Below are positions 46,369 through 53,938 of a DNA stretch of 64,000 nt, piece after piece. The stretch is from an uncultured Bacillaceae bacterium (lineage in GTDB: Bacteria; Bacillota; Bacilli; Bacillales; Caldibacillaceae). A program made the position numbers and the translations under genes. Location of the stretch: contig CALGAD010000112.1 in the NCBI GenBank assembly GCA_937951955.1, positions 1 through 64,000 of the forward strand, in the 5' to 3' direction. The notes under the pieces are model-generated. The model ran no database searches and was not told where the DNA came from. It saw only the letters and a list, made by a program, of their open reading frames with translations. Position 1 is the first letter of the stretch; each line of letters opens with the position of its first letter.

Positions 46369-46396
46369 GAAAATATCCTTGCGAATGAGGTGCACT

Positions 46397-47665
46397 ATGA
46401 ACATCGTTGTCCAAAAATTTGGAGGAACTTCTGTAAGAACAGAGGAAAATCGAAAAGCCGCATTAAAACATATTCAAAAAACGATTGCCGAAGGATATAA
46501 AACGGTGATTGTCGTCAGTGCGATGGGGCGAAAAGGCGACCCCTATGCCACGGATACCCTTCTTTCCCTGGTCGGCGGAGATGAGACAAAGCTGCCGAAA
46601 CGGGAGCTCGATTTGCTCATGAGCTGTGGGGAAGTGATTTCTGCCGTTGTATTTACAGAAATGTTGCTGGAAAATGGCATCAAAGCCTGTGCTTTAACGG
46701 GACAGCAGGCGGGATTTTTAACGAATAGTGAGTTTTCCGAGGCCAAGATTATTGAAATGAAACCGGAGCGGGTTTTACAGGAACTGAAGAGGAACGATGC
46801 GGTCGTTGTTGCCGGTTTTCAGGGCGCCGATAAAAATGGCGAAATTACCACGATCGGAAGAGGGGGCAGCGACACATCGGCAGCTGCTTTAGGTGCCGCC
46901 CTGCAGGCAGAATGGATTGATATTTTTACCGATGTGGAAGGAATCATGACGGCCGATCCGAAAATCGTGGAAAATGCCCGGCCGCTCGATGAGGTTACGT
47001 ATAATGAAGTGGTCAACCTCGCCCATCAAGGGGCAAAAGTGATCCATCCCCGTGCTGTGGAAATCGCGATGCAGGCGGATATCCCCATTCGCATCCGCCC
47101 GACATATACCGATGGCGTCGGTACTCTGGTGACGAAATTATCGCGCAAAAACCGCGGCGCCGATGTGAAAGAGCGCTTGGTCACCGGAATTGCTTACGTT
47201 TCCAATATTACCCAGATTAAAGTCTTTGCGAAAAAAGACCAGTACAACTTGCAAGTGGAAGTTTTTAAAGCGATGGCCAACAACGGAATATCCGTTGATT
47301 TCATCAATATCTCACCGAATAGCGTCGTCTATACGGTCCATAACCAGGTAGCCGATCAAGCACAGGCCATTCTCGAGTCCCTCGGTCACGAACCGGTAAT
47401 TGAAAGAAACTGTGCGAAAGTTTCCGTTGTGGGCGCGGGGATTACCGGTGTTCCAGGTGTTGCTGCCCGAATCGTGACTTCCCTTTCCGAAGAAGGCATC
47501 CAAATTTTACAATCGGCAGACAGCTATACGACCATCTGGGTTCTCGTGAAACAAAAAGATTTAACGAAAGCCATCAATGCCCTCCACGCAGCGTTCCACC
47601 TCGATCAAGATGAAGACGTGCGCCAGGCCATTGATGAAAAAAGTTCATTGATTTCGAATAGGTAA
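46397..47665 (+). CDS. dapG: Aspartokinase I, DAP-sensitive type
   Basis: A 422-residue aspartate kinase. KFGGTSV near the start and GRGGSDTSAAALGAAL form the kinase core; two ACT domains follow from about 270. By position it is DapG, the diaminopimelate-inhibited isozyme that feeds cell wall and spore dipicolinate. It is somewhat longer than the B. subtilis enzyme, with an acidic C-terminal tail. GAGGTG supports ATG at 46397. Confidence 0.95.
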   Translation: MNIVVQKFGGTSVRTEENRKAALKHIQKTIAEGYKTVIVVSAMGRKGDPYATDTLLSLVGGDETKLPKRELDLLMSCGEVISAVVFTEMLLENGIKACALTGQQAGFLTNSEFSEAKIIEMKPERVLQELKRNDAVVVAGFQGADKNGEITTIGRGGSDTSAAALGAALQAEWIDIFTDVEGIMTADPKIVENARPLDEVTYNEVVNLAHQGAKVIHPRAVEIAMQADIPIRIRPTYTDGVGTLVTKLSRKNRGADVKERLVTGIAYVSNITQIKVFAKKDQYNLQVEVFKAMANNGISVDFINISPNSVVYTVHNQVADQAQAILESLGHEPVIERNCAKVSVVGAGITGVPGVAARIVTSLSEEGIQILQSADSYTTIWVLVKQKDLTKAINALHAAFHLDQDEDVRQAIDEKSSLISNR

Positions 47666-47676
47666 GGAGTGATAGC

Positions 47677-48555
47677 ATGCCTCGCTTTGGACGGATCGTT
47701 ACGGCGATGGTCACCCCTTTTGATAAAAATGGGAATGTCGACTTTGAAAAAACGACTTTGTTAATCGAGTATTTGTTAAAAAATGGTACCGATTCATTAG
47801 TCGTTTCCGGTACGACCGGAGAGTCGCCAACATTAACGAAACAGGAAAAATTGGCCCTCTTTGAACATGTGGTCAAAGTCGTTGATAAACGGGTCCCGGT
47901 AATTGCCGGAACCGGAAATTACAATACGAAAGAATCGATCGACTTCACGAAGGAAGCGGAGCAAATTGGTGTGGACGGGGTTTTACTCGTTGCCCCGTAT
48001 TACAATAAACCGAGTCAAGCCGGCCTGTACGAGCACTTTAAGGCAATCGCCGCGGAAACGGAGCTACCGATCATGCTCTACAATATCCCCGGTCGTTCTG
48101 TGGTGGAAATCGCTCCGGAAACCGTTATTAAGTTAAGTGAGATTCCGAATATCGTCGCGATTAAAGATGCAGGCGGCGACCTGGATAAAATGACGACGAT
48201 CATTGCGAATACGCCCGATGATTTTGAACTGTATGTCGGCGATGACGGTTTAACATTACCGTCCCTTGCCATCGGTGGTGTCGGGGTAGTTTCCGTCGCC
48301 TCCCATGTCATCGGCAGTGAAATGCAGGAAATGATCAACAGTTTCCTTGCCGGCGATTACAAAAAAGCAGCTAGATGGCATCAAAAACTGCTTCCGGTCA
48401 TGAATCAGTTGTTTGCCCAGCCGAGTCCGGCTCCGGTGAAAACCGCATTGCAGTTAAAAGGTTTGAATGTCGGTTCCGTACGGCTCCCTCTCGTTCCGTT
48501 AACGGCGGAGGAAAGAGAAGAGCTGCAAAACGTATTAAATCAAATTGCTGAATAA
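47677..48555 (+). CDS. dapA: 4-hydroxy-tetrahydrodipicolinate synthase
   Basis: A 292-residue TIM-barrel aldolase. The Schiff-base Lys163 (VAIKDAGG), Tyr135 (MLYNIPGR) and the TTGES loop (46-50) are all present. It condenses pyruvate with aspartate semialdehyde; its product feeds lysine and, through DpaAB, dipicolinate. It is last in asd-dapG-dapA and is followed by a strong terminator. Confidence 0.98.
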   Translation: MPRFGRIVTAMVTPFDKNGNVDFEKTTLLIEYLLKNGTDSLVVSGTTGESPTLTKQEKLALFEHVVKVVDKRVPVIAGTGNYNTKESIDFTKEAEQIGVDGVLLVAPYYNKPSQAGLYEHFKAIAAETELPIMLYNIPGRSVVEIAPETVIKLSEIPNIVAIKDAGGDLDKMTTIIANTPDDFELYVGDDGLTLPSLAIGGVGVVSVASHVIGSEMQEMINSFLAGDYKKAARWHQKLLPVMNQLFAQPSPAPVKTALQLKGLNVGSVRLPLVPLTAEEREELQNVLNQIAE

Positions 48556-48583
48556 TCATAAAAAATATAAAAGTGTAATTGTC

Positions 48584-48636
48584 AATCCCTGTCAGGTAAA
48601 CGATGCACATATTTCATACCTGGCAGGGATTTTTTA
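48584..48636 (+). terminator. Terminator after dapA
   Basis: AATCCCTGTCAGGTA 48584-48598 pairs with TACCTGGCAGGGATT 48617-48631 (one mismatch) followed by TTTTT. It separates dapA from tepA; the gene usually found here in B. subtilis (rnjB) is absent. Confidence 0.9.
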
Positions 48637-48806
48637 TTGATTAATGAAAATAGTTTTTTAAGAAAAAATTCGGAAGCGGTCTTTCTCGCTGAATGGCACT
48701 TTATCACCATGAAGTTTTTTCTTGCCAACTCCTTCAATGCCTTCTGCCGTATGAAAAAAGGACCCGTGCGAATACTAAGCATAATCATACGGGAAGGAGT
48801 ATGTAT

Positions 48807-49550
48807 ATGGACGAGAAAAGAAATCAGGAAAAACCCTTGCCCGAACCGGGTGAGAAAAAACCGGCATCCTCGCCAGTCATCGAAAAAATTCAGCAACTCG
48901 GACAAACGAATGTACCGCAAATGACGAAGGATTCCAATATCCACTGCCTGACGATTGTCGGTCAGATTGAAGGGCATATCCAGCTGCCTTCACAAAATAA
49001 AACGACCAAATACGAACATGTCATCCCGCAAATTGTCGCGATTGAACAAAATCCGAAAATCGAAGGGTTGTTAATTATTTTGAATACAGTAGGCGGGGAT
49101 GTGGAGGCCGGTCTTGCCATTGCCGAAATGATCGCCTCCCTCTCAAAACCGAGCGTCTCCCTTGTACTTGGCGGAGGCCATTCCATCGGCGTTCCCATCG
49201 CCGTGAGCACCGATTATTCATTTATCGCGGAAACGGCCACGATGACCATTCATCCGATTCGCTTGACGGGACTTGTCATCGGTGTACCCCAAACGTTCGA
49301 GTATCTGGATAAAATGCAGGAGCGGGTGATCAATTTCGTCACGAAACATTCGCGGATCAGTGAGGAAGTGTTTAAAGACTTGATGTTTGCCAAAGGAAAT
49401 TTAACGAGGGACATCGGTACGAATGTGATCGGTGAAGCTGCCGTTCGTTACGGGCTCATCGATGAGATCGGTGGCATCGGCCAGGCGTTGAAGAAATTAA
49501 ATGAATTAATTGCCGAAAATAAGAAGGAAACGGACGGGTTGATTCAATGA
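48807..49550 (+). CDS. tepA: TepA, ClpP-like membrane-associated serine protease
   Basis: A 247-residue protein of the ClpP/crotonase fold (YmfB/TepA family). Ser126 in GGGHSIGVP is the likely nucleophile, with NTVGGDVEAG upstream. In B. subtilis TepA is linked to protein translocation and spore SASP degradation. GGAAGGAG at 48792-48799 gives good spacing to ATG 48807; ATG 48801 is too close. It overlaps ylzJ by 4 bases. Confidence 0.9.
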   Translation: MDEKRNQEKPLPEPGEKKPASSPVIEKIQQLGQTNVPQMTKDSNIHCLTIVGQIEGHIQLPSQNKTTKYEHVIPQIVAIEQNPKIEGLLIILNTVGGDVEAGLAIAEMIASLSKPSVSLVLGGGHSIGVPIAVSTDYSFIAETATMTIHPIRLTGLVIGVPQTFEYLDKMQERVINFVTKHSRISEEVFKDLMFAKGNLTRDIGTNVIGEAAVRYGLIDEIGGIGQALKKLNELIAENKKETDGLIQ

Positions 49551-49759
49551 TATTACATACGATATTACCACCGGAAGCGATTTTTCAAGAATATTATTTC
49601 CAGCAAACGCCCGGCCAGGAGCTGGTTATGTCCTACCAGGGGATTCCGGTCATCGTTGAAGTGGGGAATAATGAGCTGACGATCAAGCAAATCTTGAGCA
49701 CGGATCCCCAGCATTTTCTGAACGAGGAAGTCGCCCCGGGGACAAAAATTACTATTTAA
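49547..49759 (+). CDS. ylzJ: YlzJ-like small protein
   Basis: A 70-residue protein in the tepA-spoIIIE interval, the position of ylzJ in B. subtilis. The start ILHTILPPEAIFQ and the run VEVGNNELTIKQILSTDP resemble that family. No function is known. The ATG overlaps the tepA stop, so it is probably co-translated. Confidence 0.82.
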   Translation: MILHTILPPEAIFQEYYFQQTPGQELVMSYQGIPVIVEVGNNELTIKQILSTDPQHFLNEEVAPGTKITI

Positions 49760-49775
49760 TCATTGCCTGGCGCAT

Positions 49776-49803
49776 TTTGCCAGCCGGTAAAATATGGTAT
49801 AAT
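49776..49803 (+). promoter_or_regulatory. Extended -10 promoter of spoIIIE
   Basis: TTTGCC 49776-49781, 16-base spacer and TATAAT 49798-49803 preceded by TG (TGGTATAAT). About 110 bases of leader follow, including the hairpin GCAGCC 49818-49823 with GGCTGC 49833-49838 and a TTTCTTC tail. Confidence 0.65.
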
Positions 49804-49916
49804 AAGGAGGACAACAGGCAGCCAGAACTGACGGCTGCTTTCTTCATTTCAGCGTGCTGAATTCGTTCAAATCGCGGAAAGAAGCGGTTATTTTTATATA
49901 GATCAGGTGATTAAAC

Positions 49917-52214
49917 ATGGCGAAACGGAAAAAACGAAAAACGAAAAAACAAATGCAGTTCCGGCGCATGGTCCAATTTGAGGTCGGAGCGTTAATCCTC
50001 CTCACCCTTTCGATTATCACGATCGCGAATCTGGGCCTCGTTGGACATGTTCTCGTGTCGTTTTGCCGCCTGTTATTCGGTGAATGGTATATGATCTTGC
50101 CGATCGGCGGCGTGATTTTAAGTGTTGTTCTCATGTGGAAAAGAGATTGGCCGGACTTTTTTAACCGGTACTTGATCGGGATTTATTTAATTTTAATCGC
50201 GATGCTATTATTGCATCACATCAGTTTATTTGATCTGTTATCACGACCGGGTCCTTTTGTGAAACCGAGCGTGATCGCCAATACGTGGAACTTATATATC
50301 ATGGAGCTTGGCGGTGAAACGAGTACGACCGGTTTGGGTGGGGGCATGGTCGGAGCACTTCTTTTTGCTCTGACGTACATGCTCTTTGATGCACAGGGGT
50401 CGAAACTGATCGCCTGGTTGTTGATCATGACCGGATTGATCGTCTTTACCGGAAAATCGTTTAGCGAACTGTTCCAGAAAATCTTCGGTAAAATCAGTTC
50501 CTTTTTCCAGAACACGTGGCAAAACTTTAAAAAGGATATGGAGTCGCTGAAGAAAGAGAAAGAGAAAAAGAAAGAAAGAGCGATCAAACGCCAGAGAAAA
50601 GTCGAACAGGACCCGCAAGAAGTTGTTCCTATTGATGCGGAAGCAGAAGAGCTCACGAGTGCAGAACCGATAATCTCTAATTTTGCAGAAAAAACGGCTT
50701 ATCGCGAAGAGGAAGAAATGAGCCCGCGTGAGGAAAATGAAGAATCGGAACCGGAAGTCATCCATTTTGTTGAAATGGAAAATGTGGATTACAAACTACC
50801 ACCAATCCATCTATTGAAACTTCCGAAACAGACGGATCAAAGCAATGAATACGAACTCGTTCATGCAAATGCTGCCAAGCTAGAACGGACATTCCAGAGC
50901 TTCGGTGTCAAGGCGCGGGTCACGCAAGTTCATATTGGTCCGGCTGTAACGAAATATGAAGTGCATCCGGATGTCGGTGTCAAGGTCAGCCGCATCGTAA
51001 GTCTGACCGATGATCTGGCGCTGGCCCTTGCCGCAAAAGATATCCGCATGGAGGCGCCGATACCTGGTAAATCCGCCATCGGGATTGAAGTGCCGAATTC
51101 CGAGATTGCGGTCGTCTCCTTGCGGGAAGTACTGGAAGAAAGCATGGATGAGCTCGATGAGAAACTATTAATCGGTCTCGGCCGGGATATTACCGGTGAA
51201 GCCGTCTTTGCTCGTCTGAATAAGATGCCGCACCTGTTGATTGCGGGTGCTACCGGGGCAGGGAAGAGTGTCTGTATCAATGGAATTATCACGAGTTTAC
51301 TCATGCGGACGAAGCCTCATGAAGTGAAAATGATGCTGATTGACCCGAAAAAAGTGGAGCTTGCCGTCTACAACGGTGTTCCCCATCTCCTCGCTCCGGT
51401 TGTTACCGATCCGAAGCGGGCGAGCCAGGCTTTAAAGAAAGTCGTCGATGAGATGGAGCGGCGCTATGAGCTGTTCTCCCATACCGGGACGAGAAATATC
51501 GAGGGATACAATGAACAAATTGCCCGCCATAATCGGGAAACGGGCGAAAACCAGCCGCTATTACCGTATATCGTTGTGATCGTGGACGAGCTTTCTGATT
51601 TGATGATGGTCGCACCGAATGATGTAGAAGAGTCTATTACGCGTCTTGCCCAGATGGCCCGGGCCGCTGGCATTCACTTGATCATCGCCACCCAGCGTCC
51701 TTCCGTCGATGTCATCACAGGGGTCATCAAGGCAAACATTCCATCCCGGATCGCCTTTGCCGTCTCCAGTCAAACCGACTCCCGGACGATTCTCGATATG
51801 GGAGGAGCAGAAAAGCTGCTCGGTCGCGGCGACATGCTCTATTTACCAGCCGGTACGAGCAAACCGATTCGCGTACAGGGTGCCTTCGTCTCTGATGAAG
51901 AAGTGGAAAAAGTCGTAGAATTCGTCACGGATCAACAAAAGGCACAGTATCAGGAAGACATGATTCCCGATGAAGTTTCCGAAGTGGAAGATGAAGTGGA
52001 TGATGAATTGTACGAAGATGCGGTGCAGTTAGTGGCGGAACTCCAGACGGCATCGGTCTCGATGTTACAGCGGAGATTCCGCATCGGTTATACCCGGGCT
52101 GCTCGTTTGATCGACGAGATGGAAAAAAGAGGGGTTGTCGGTCCGTATGTCGGCAGCAAACCCCGGGAAGTCTTGATTCCGAAACCGGATGATGAAGATG
52201 CGAAAACTTCCTAG
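49917..52214 (+). CDS. spoIIIE: SpoIIIE, DNA translocase
   Basis: A 765-residue FtsK-family motor that pumps the chromosome into the forespore and clears trapped septal DNA. Four membrane helices occupy about residues 20-180, followed by a charged linker, the alpha/beta motor (Walker A GATGAGKS at 444-451, Walker B VIVDELSDLM) and a C-terminal gamma winged helix (SVSMLQRRFRIGYTRAARLI). The position beside tepA-ylzJ matches spoIIIE rather than the paralogue sftA. Confidence 0.95.
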   Translation: MAKRKKRKTKKQMQFRRMVQFEVGALILLTLSIITIANLGLVGHVLVSFCRLLFGEWYMILPIGGVILSVVLMWKRDWPDFFNRYLIGIYLILIAMLLLHHISLFDLLSRPGPFVKPSVIANTWNLYIMELGGETSTTGLGGGMVGALLFALTYMLFDAQGSKLIAWLLIMTGLIVFTGKSFSELFQKIFGKISSFFQNTWQNFKKDMESLKKEKEKKKERAIKRQRKVEQDPQEVVPIDAEAEELTSAEPIISNFAEKTAYREEEEMSPREENEESEPEVIHFVEMENVDYKLPPIHLLKLPKQTDQSNEYELVHANAAKLERTFQSFGVKARVTQVHIGPAVTKYEVHPDVGVKVSRIVSLTDDLALALAAKDIRMEAPIPGKSAIGIEVPNSEIAVVSLREVLEESMDELDEKLLIGLGRDITGEAVFARLNKMPHLLIAGATGAGKSVCINGIITSLLMRTKPHEVKMMLIDPKKVELAVYNGVPHLLAPVVTDPKRASQALKKVVDEMERRYELFSHTGTRNIEGYNEQIARHNRETGENQPLLPYIVVIVDELSDLMMVAPNDVEESITRLAQMARAAGIHLIIATQRPSVDVITGVIKANIPSRIAFAVSSQTDSRTILDMGGAEKLLGRGDMLYLPAGTSKPIRVQGAFVSDEEVEKVVEFVTDQQKAQYQEDMIPDEVSEVEDEVDDELYEDAVQLVAELQTASVSMLQRRFRIGYTRAARLIDEMEKRGVVGPYVGSKPREVLIPKPDDEDAKTS

Positions 52215-52231
52215 ATGGAGTTTCTTCTAAT

Positions 52232-52264
52232 GGTGGAGTGAACGGCGGTTCGTTCCACCTTTTA
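52232..52264 (+). terminator. Terminator after spoIIIE
   Basis: GGTGGAGTGAAC 52232-52243 pairs with GTTCGTTCCACC 52248-52259 (two G-T or near pairs) followed by TTTT. Confidence 0.75.
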
Positions 52265-52313
52265 TCCTCTTTTTTACCTCTGAACAAAGTTTCTTCATTC
52301 CTAATCAAGCGTA

Positions 52314-52328
52314 CATTTTCAGAAAATT
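52314..52328 (+). promoter_or_regulatory. CodY box upstream of nupN
   Basis: CATTTTCAGAAAATT matches the CodY consensus AATTTTCWGAAAATT at 14 of 15 positions. The B. subtilis nupNOPQ guanosine importer is a known CodY target. The box is about 110 bases upstream of the likely -10, so the mode of control is uncertain. Confidence 0.75.
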
Positions 52329-52583
52329 GTTTGGATAAGCAAAAGAAACAATTGAGATAATAATGTAACCGCTGTCACAAAGCTGTTACAATTTAAGATA
52401 AATTTTTCTTTAGGCTGTTCCTGTTTTACATTTTTCATGTTATATTAACAATAGATGGTAGAAATATGGTAGAAAATGTCGAGTCAGTTTTGTATATGAG
52501 TAAGAAATTTACATAACCTATACATAAATTGGCTCGCCAGTCTACCCAATATTTCTACTATAAAAAGATAAGGGGGTTTTTTT

Positions 52584-53693
52584 GTGAAGAAGCAAAAATG
52601 GTATTTACTTCTTCTTCTCCTCGCAGTCAGCCTCGTTCTTGCTGCATGCGGTGGAGGAAATGACAACGCCGAAGGAGGAGACGGTGGAGACGAAGCGGCA
52701 GAAGATAATTTCTCTGTTGCGATGGTTACCGACATCGGTGGTGTCGATGACAAATCCTTTAACCAATCTGCCTGGGAAGGATTACAAGCCTTCGGTGAAG
52801 AATACAATTTAGAAAAAGGCGACAATGGTTACGACTATCTGCAATCCAACTCTGATGCAGACTACATTCCGAACTTAAACCAATTAGTTCGCCGTAACTT
52901 TGACTTGATCTACGGTATCGGCTTCATGTTGAAAGAACCGATCATGGAAGTTGCTGACCAAAACCCTGAAGTAAACTTCGGTCTTGTTGACGATGTTATC
53001 GAAGGAAAAGATAACGTTGTCAGCATCATGTTTAAAGAACAAGAAGTTTCCTTCTTAGCTGGTGTTGCAGCTGCCAAAGAAACAAAGACCGGAAAAGTTG
53101 GTTTCGTTGGCGGTATGGAAAGCCCGGTTATCAGCCGCTTTGAAGAAGGATTTAAAGCTGGTGTAAAATCCGTTGATCCGAACATCGAAATTATCGTCAA
53201 CTATGTAGGATCTTTCGGTGACGCTGCTGGTGGACAACAAGCTGCAAACGCTATCTACAGCCAAGGCGCTGACATTATTTTCCACGCTTCCGGTGCTACC
53301 GGTAACGGTGTATTCGCCGAAGCAAAAGAACGGATTCAACAAAACCCTGACCAACCGGTTTGGGTAATCGGTGTTGACAGTGACCAGTACGAAGAAGGTA
53401 AAGTTAGCGACGATGTCAACGTAACGTTAACATCCACCTTGAAACGGGTAGACGTTGCTGTTAAAGAAATTGCTGAAAGAGCAATGAACGGCGACTTCCC
53501 TGGCGGAGAAACAATCACCTTCGGACTTGCCGATAACGGTGTCGAACTGGCTGAAACAGGTGGACATATCCCTCAAGAAACATGGGATGTCATCAATGAA
53601 TACAAACAAAAAATCATTGACGGTGAAATCACACCACCTGGAACACCAGAAGAATATGAAAACTTCCTCAAAGATTTAGGAATCGAGGAGTAA
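52584..53693 (+). CDS. nupN: BMP-family nucleoside-binding lipoprotein
   Basis: A 369-residue substrate-binding lipoprotein. The signal peptide ends in LAAC with the lipidated Cys22, then an acidic Gly-rich linker. The body has the BMP pattern (VTDIGGVDDKSFNQSAWEGL, FVGGMESPVISRFEEGF). By family and the ABC genes that follow it should bind purine nucleosides for the NupOPQ transporter. GTG at 52584 follows AAGGGGG. The codon usage is slightly richer in AAA/GAA than the neighbours, as for a highly expressed gene. Confidence 0.9.
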   Translation: MKKQKWYLLLLLLAVSLVLAACGGGNDNAEGGDGGDEAAEDNFSVAMVTDIGGVDDKSFNQSAWEGLQAFGEEYNLEKGDNGYDYLQSNSDADYIPNLNQLVRRNFDLIYGIGFMLKEPIMEVADQNPEVNFGLVDDVIEGKDNVVSIMFKEQEVSFLAGVAAAKETKTGKVGFVGGMESPVISRFEEGFKAGVKSVDPNIEIIVNYVGSFGDAAGGQQAANAIYSQGADIIFHASGATGNGVFAEAKERIQQNPDQPVWVIGVDSDQYEEGKVSDDVNVTLTSTLKRVDVAVKEIAERAMNGDFPGGETITFGLADNGVELAETGGHIPQETWDVINEYKQKIIDGEITPPGTPEEYENFLKDLGIEE

Positions 53694-53701
53694 TTATTAA
53701 C

Positions 53702-53727
53702 AGGATACAGGCTGCGGCCTGTATCCT
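53702..53727 (+). terminator. Hairpin between nupN and nupO
   Basis: AGGATACAGGC 53702-53712 and GCCTGTATCCT 53717-53727 form a perfect 11-pair stem, but the next bases (AACTTTTC) make a poor T tract. It may act as partial terminator or 3' stabiliser so that the binding protein is made in excess of the membrane subunits. Confidence 0.7.
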
Positions 53728-53938
53728 AACTTTTCAAAACAGAAAAGGGTATTTTTTTTGTTTTTTTTATGATAATTATTGATAGTTATACAAAAAATAT
53801 CAGTTAACGAATACCCTACCTGTTCTTCAAAATTCTCAATCGAGCAATGTTCTCCCAACTATTCTTTCGTACATAACCGTTTCATAAACAACCATGCTAG
53901 ACTCCAGCTACATTTAATTGTCATAGGGGGGATCAAAA

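Larger units (their letters stand above)
52215..52583 (+). other. spoIIIE-nupN regulatory region
   Basis: These 369 bases hold no gene. They contain the spoIIIE terminator (52232-52264), a CodY box (52314-52328), an extended -10 (TGTTATATT at 52438-52446), and a leader with a tandem repeat ATGGTAGAAA at 52455-52464 and 52466-52475. GTAGAAATAT 52458-52467 can pair with ATATTTCTAC 52549-52558. The GntR gene found here in B. subtilis (ymfC) is missing. Confidence 0.7.

Noticed and set aside
48637..48924. 95-residue + frame between dapA and tepA
   Set aside because: It runs into tepA in another frame, has no ribosome binding site, and does not resemble RNase J2, so it is not a remnant of rnjB.
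52447..52583. Purine riboswitch in the nupN leader
   Set aside because: The conserved loop and junction bases of that aptamer are not present in the right order, although the gene function made it worth checking.
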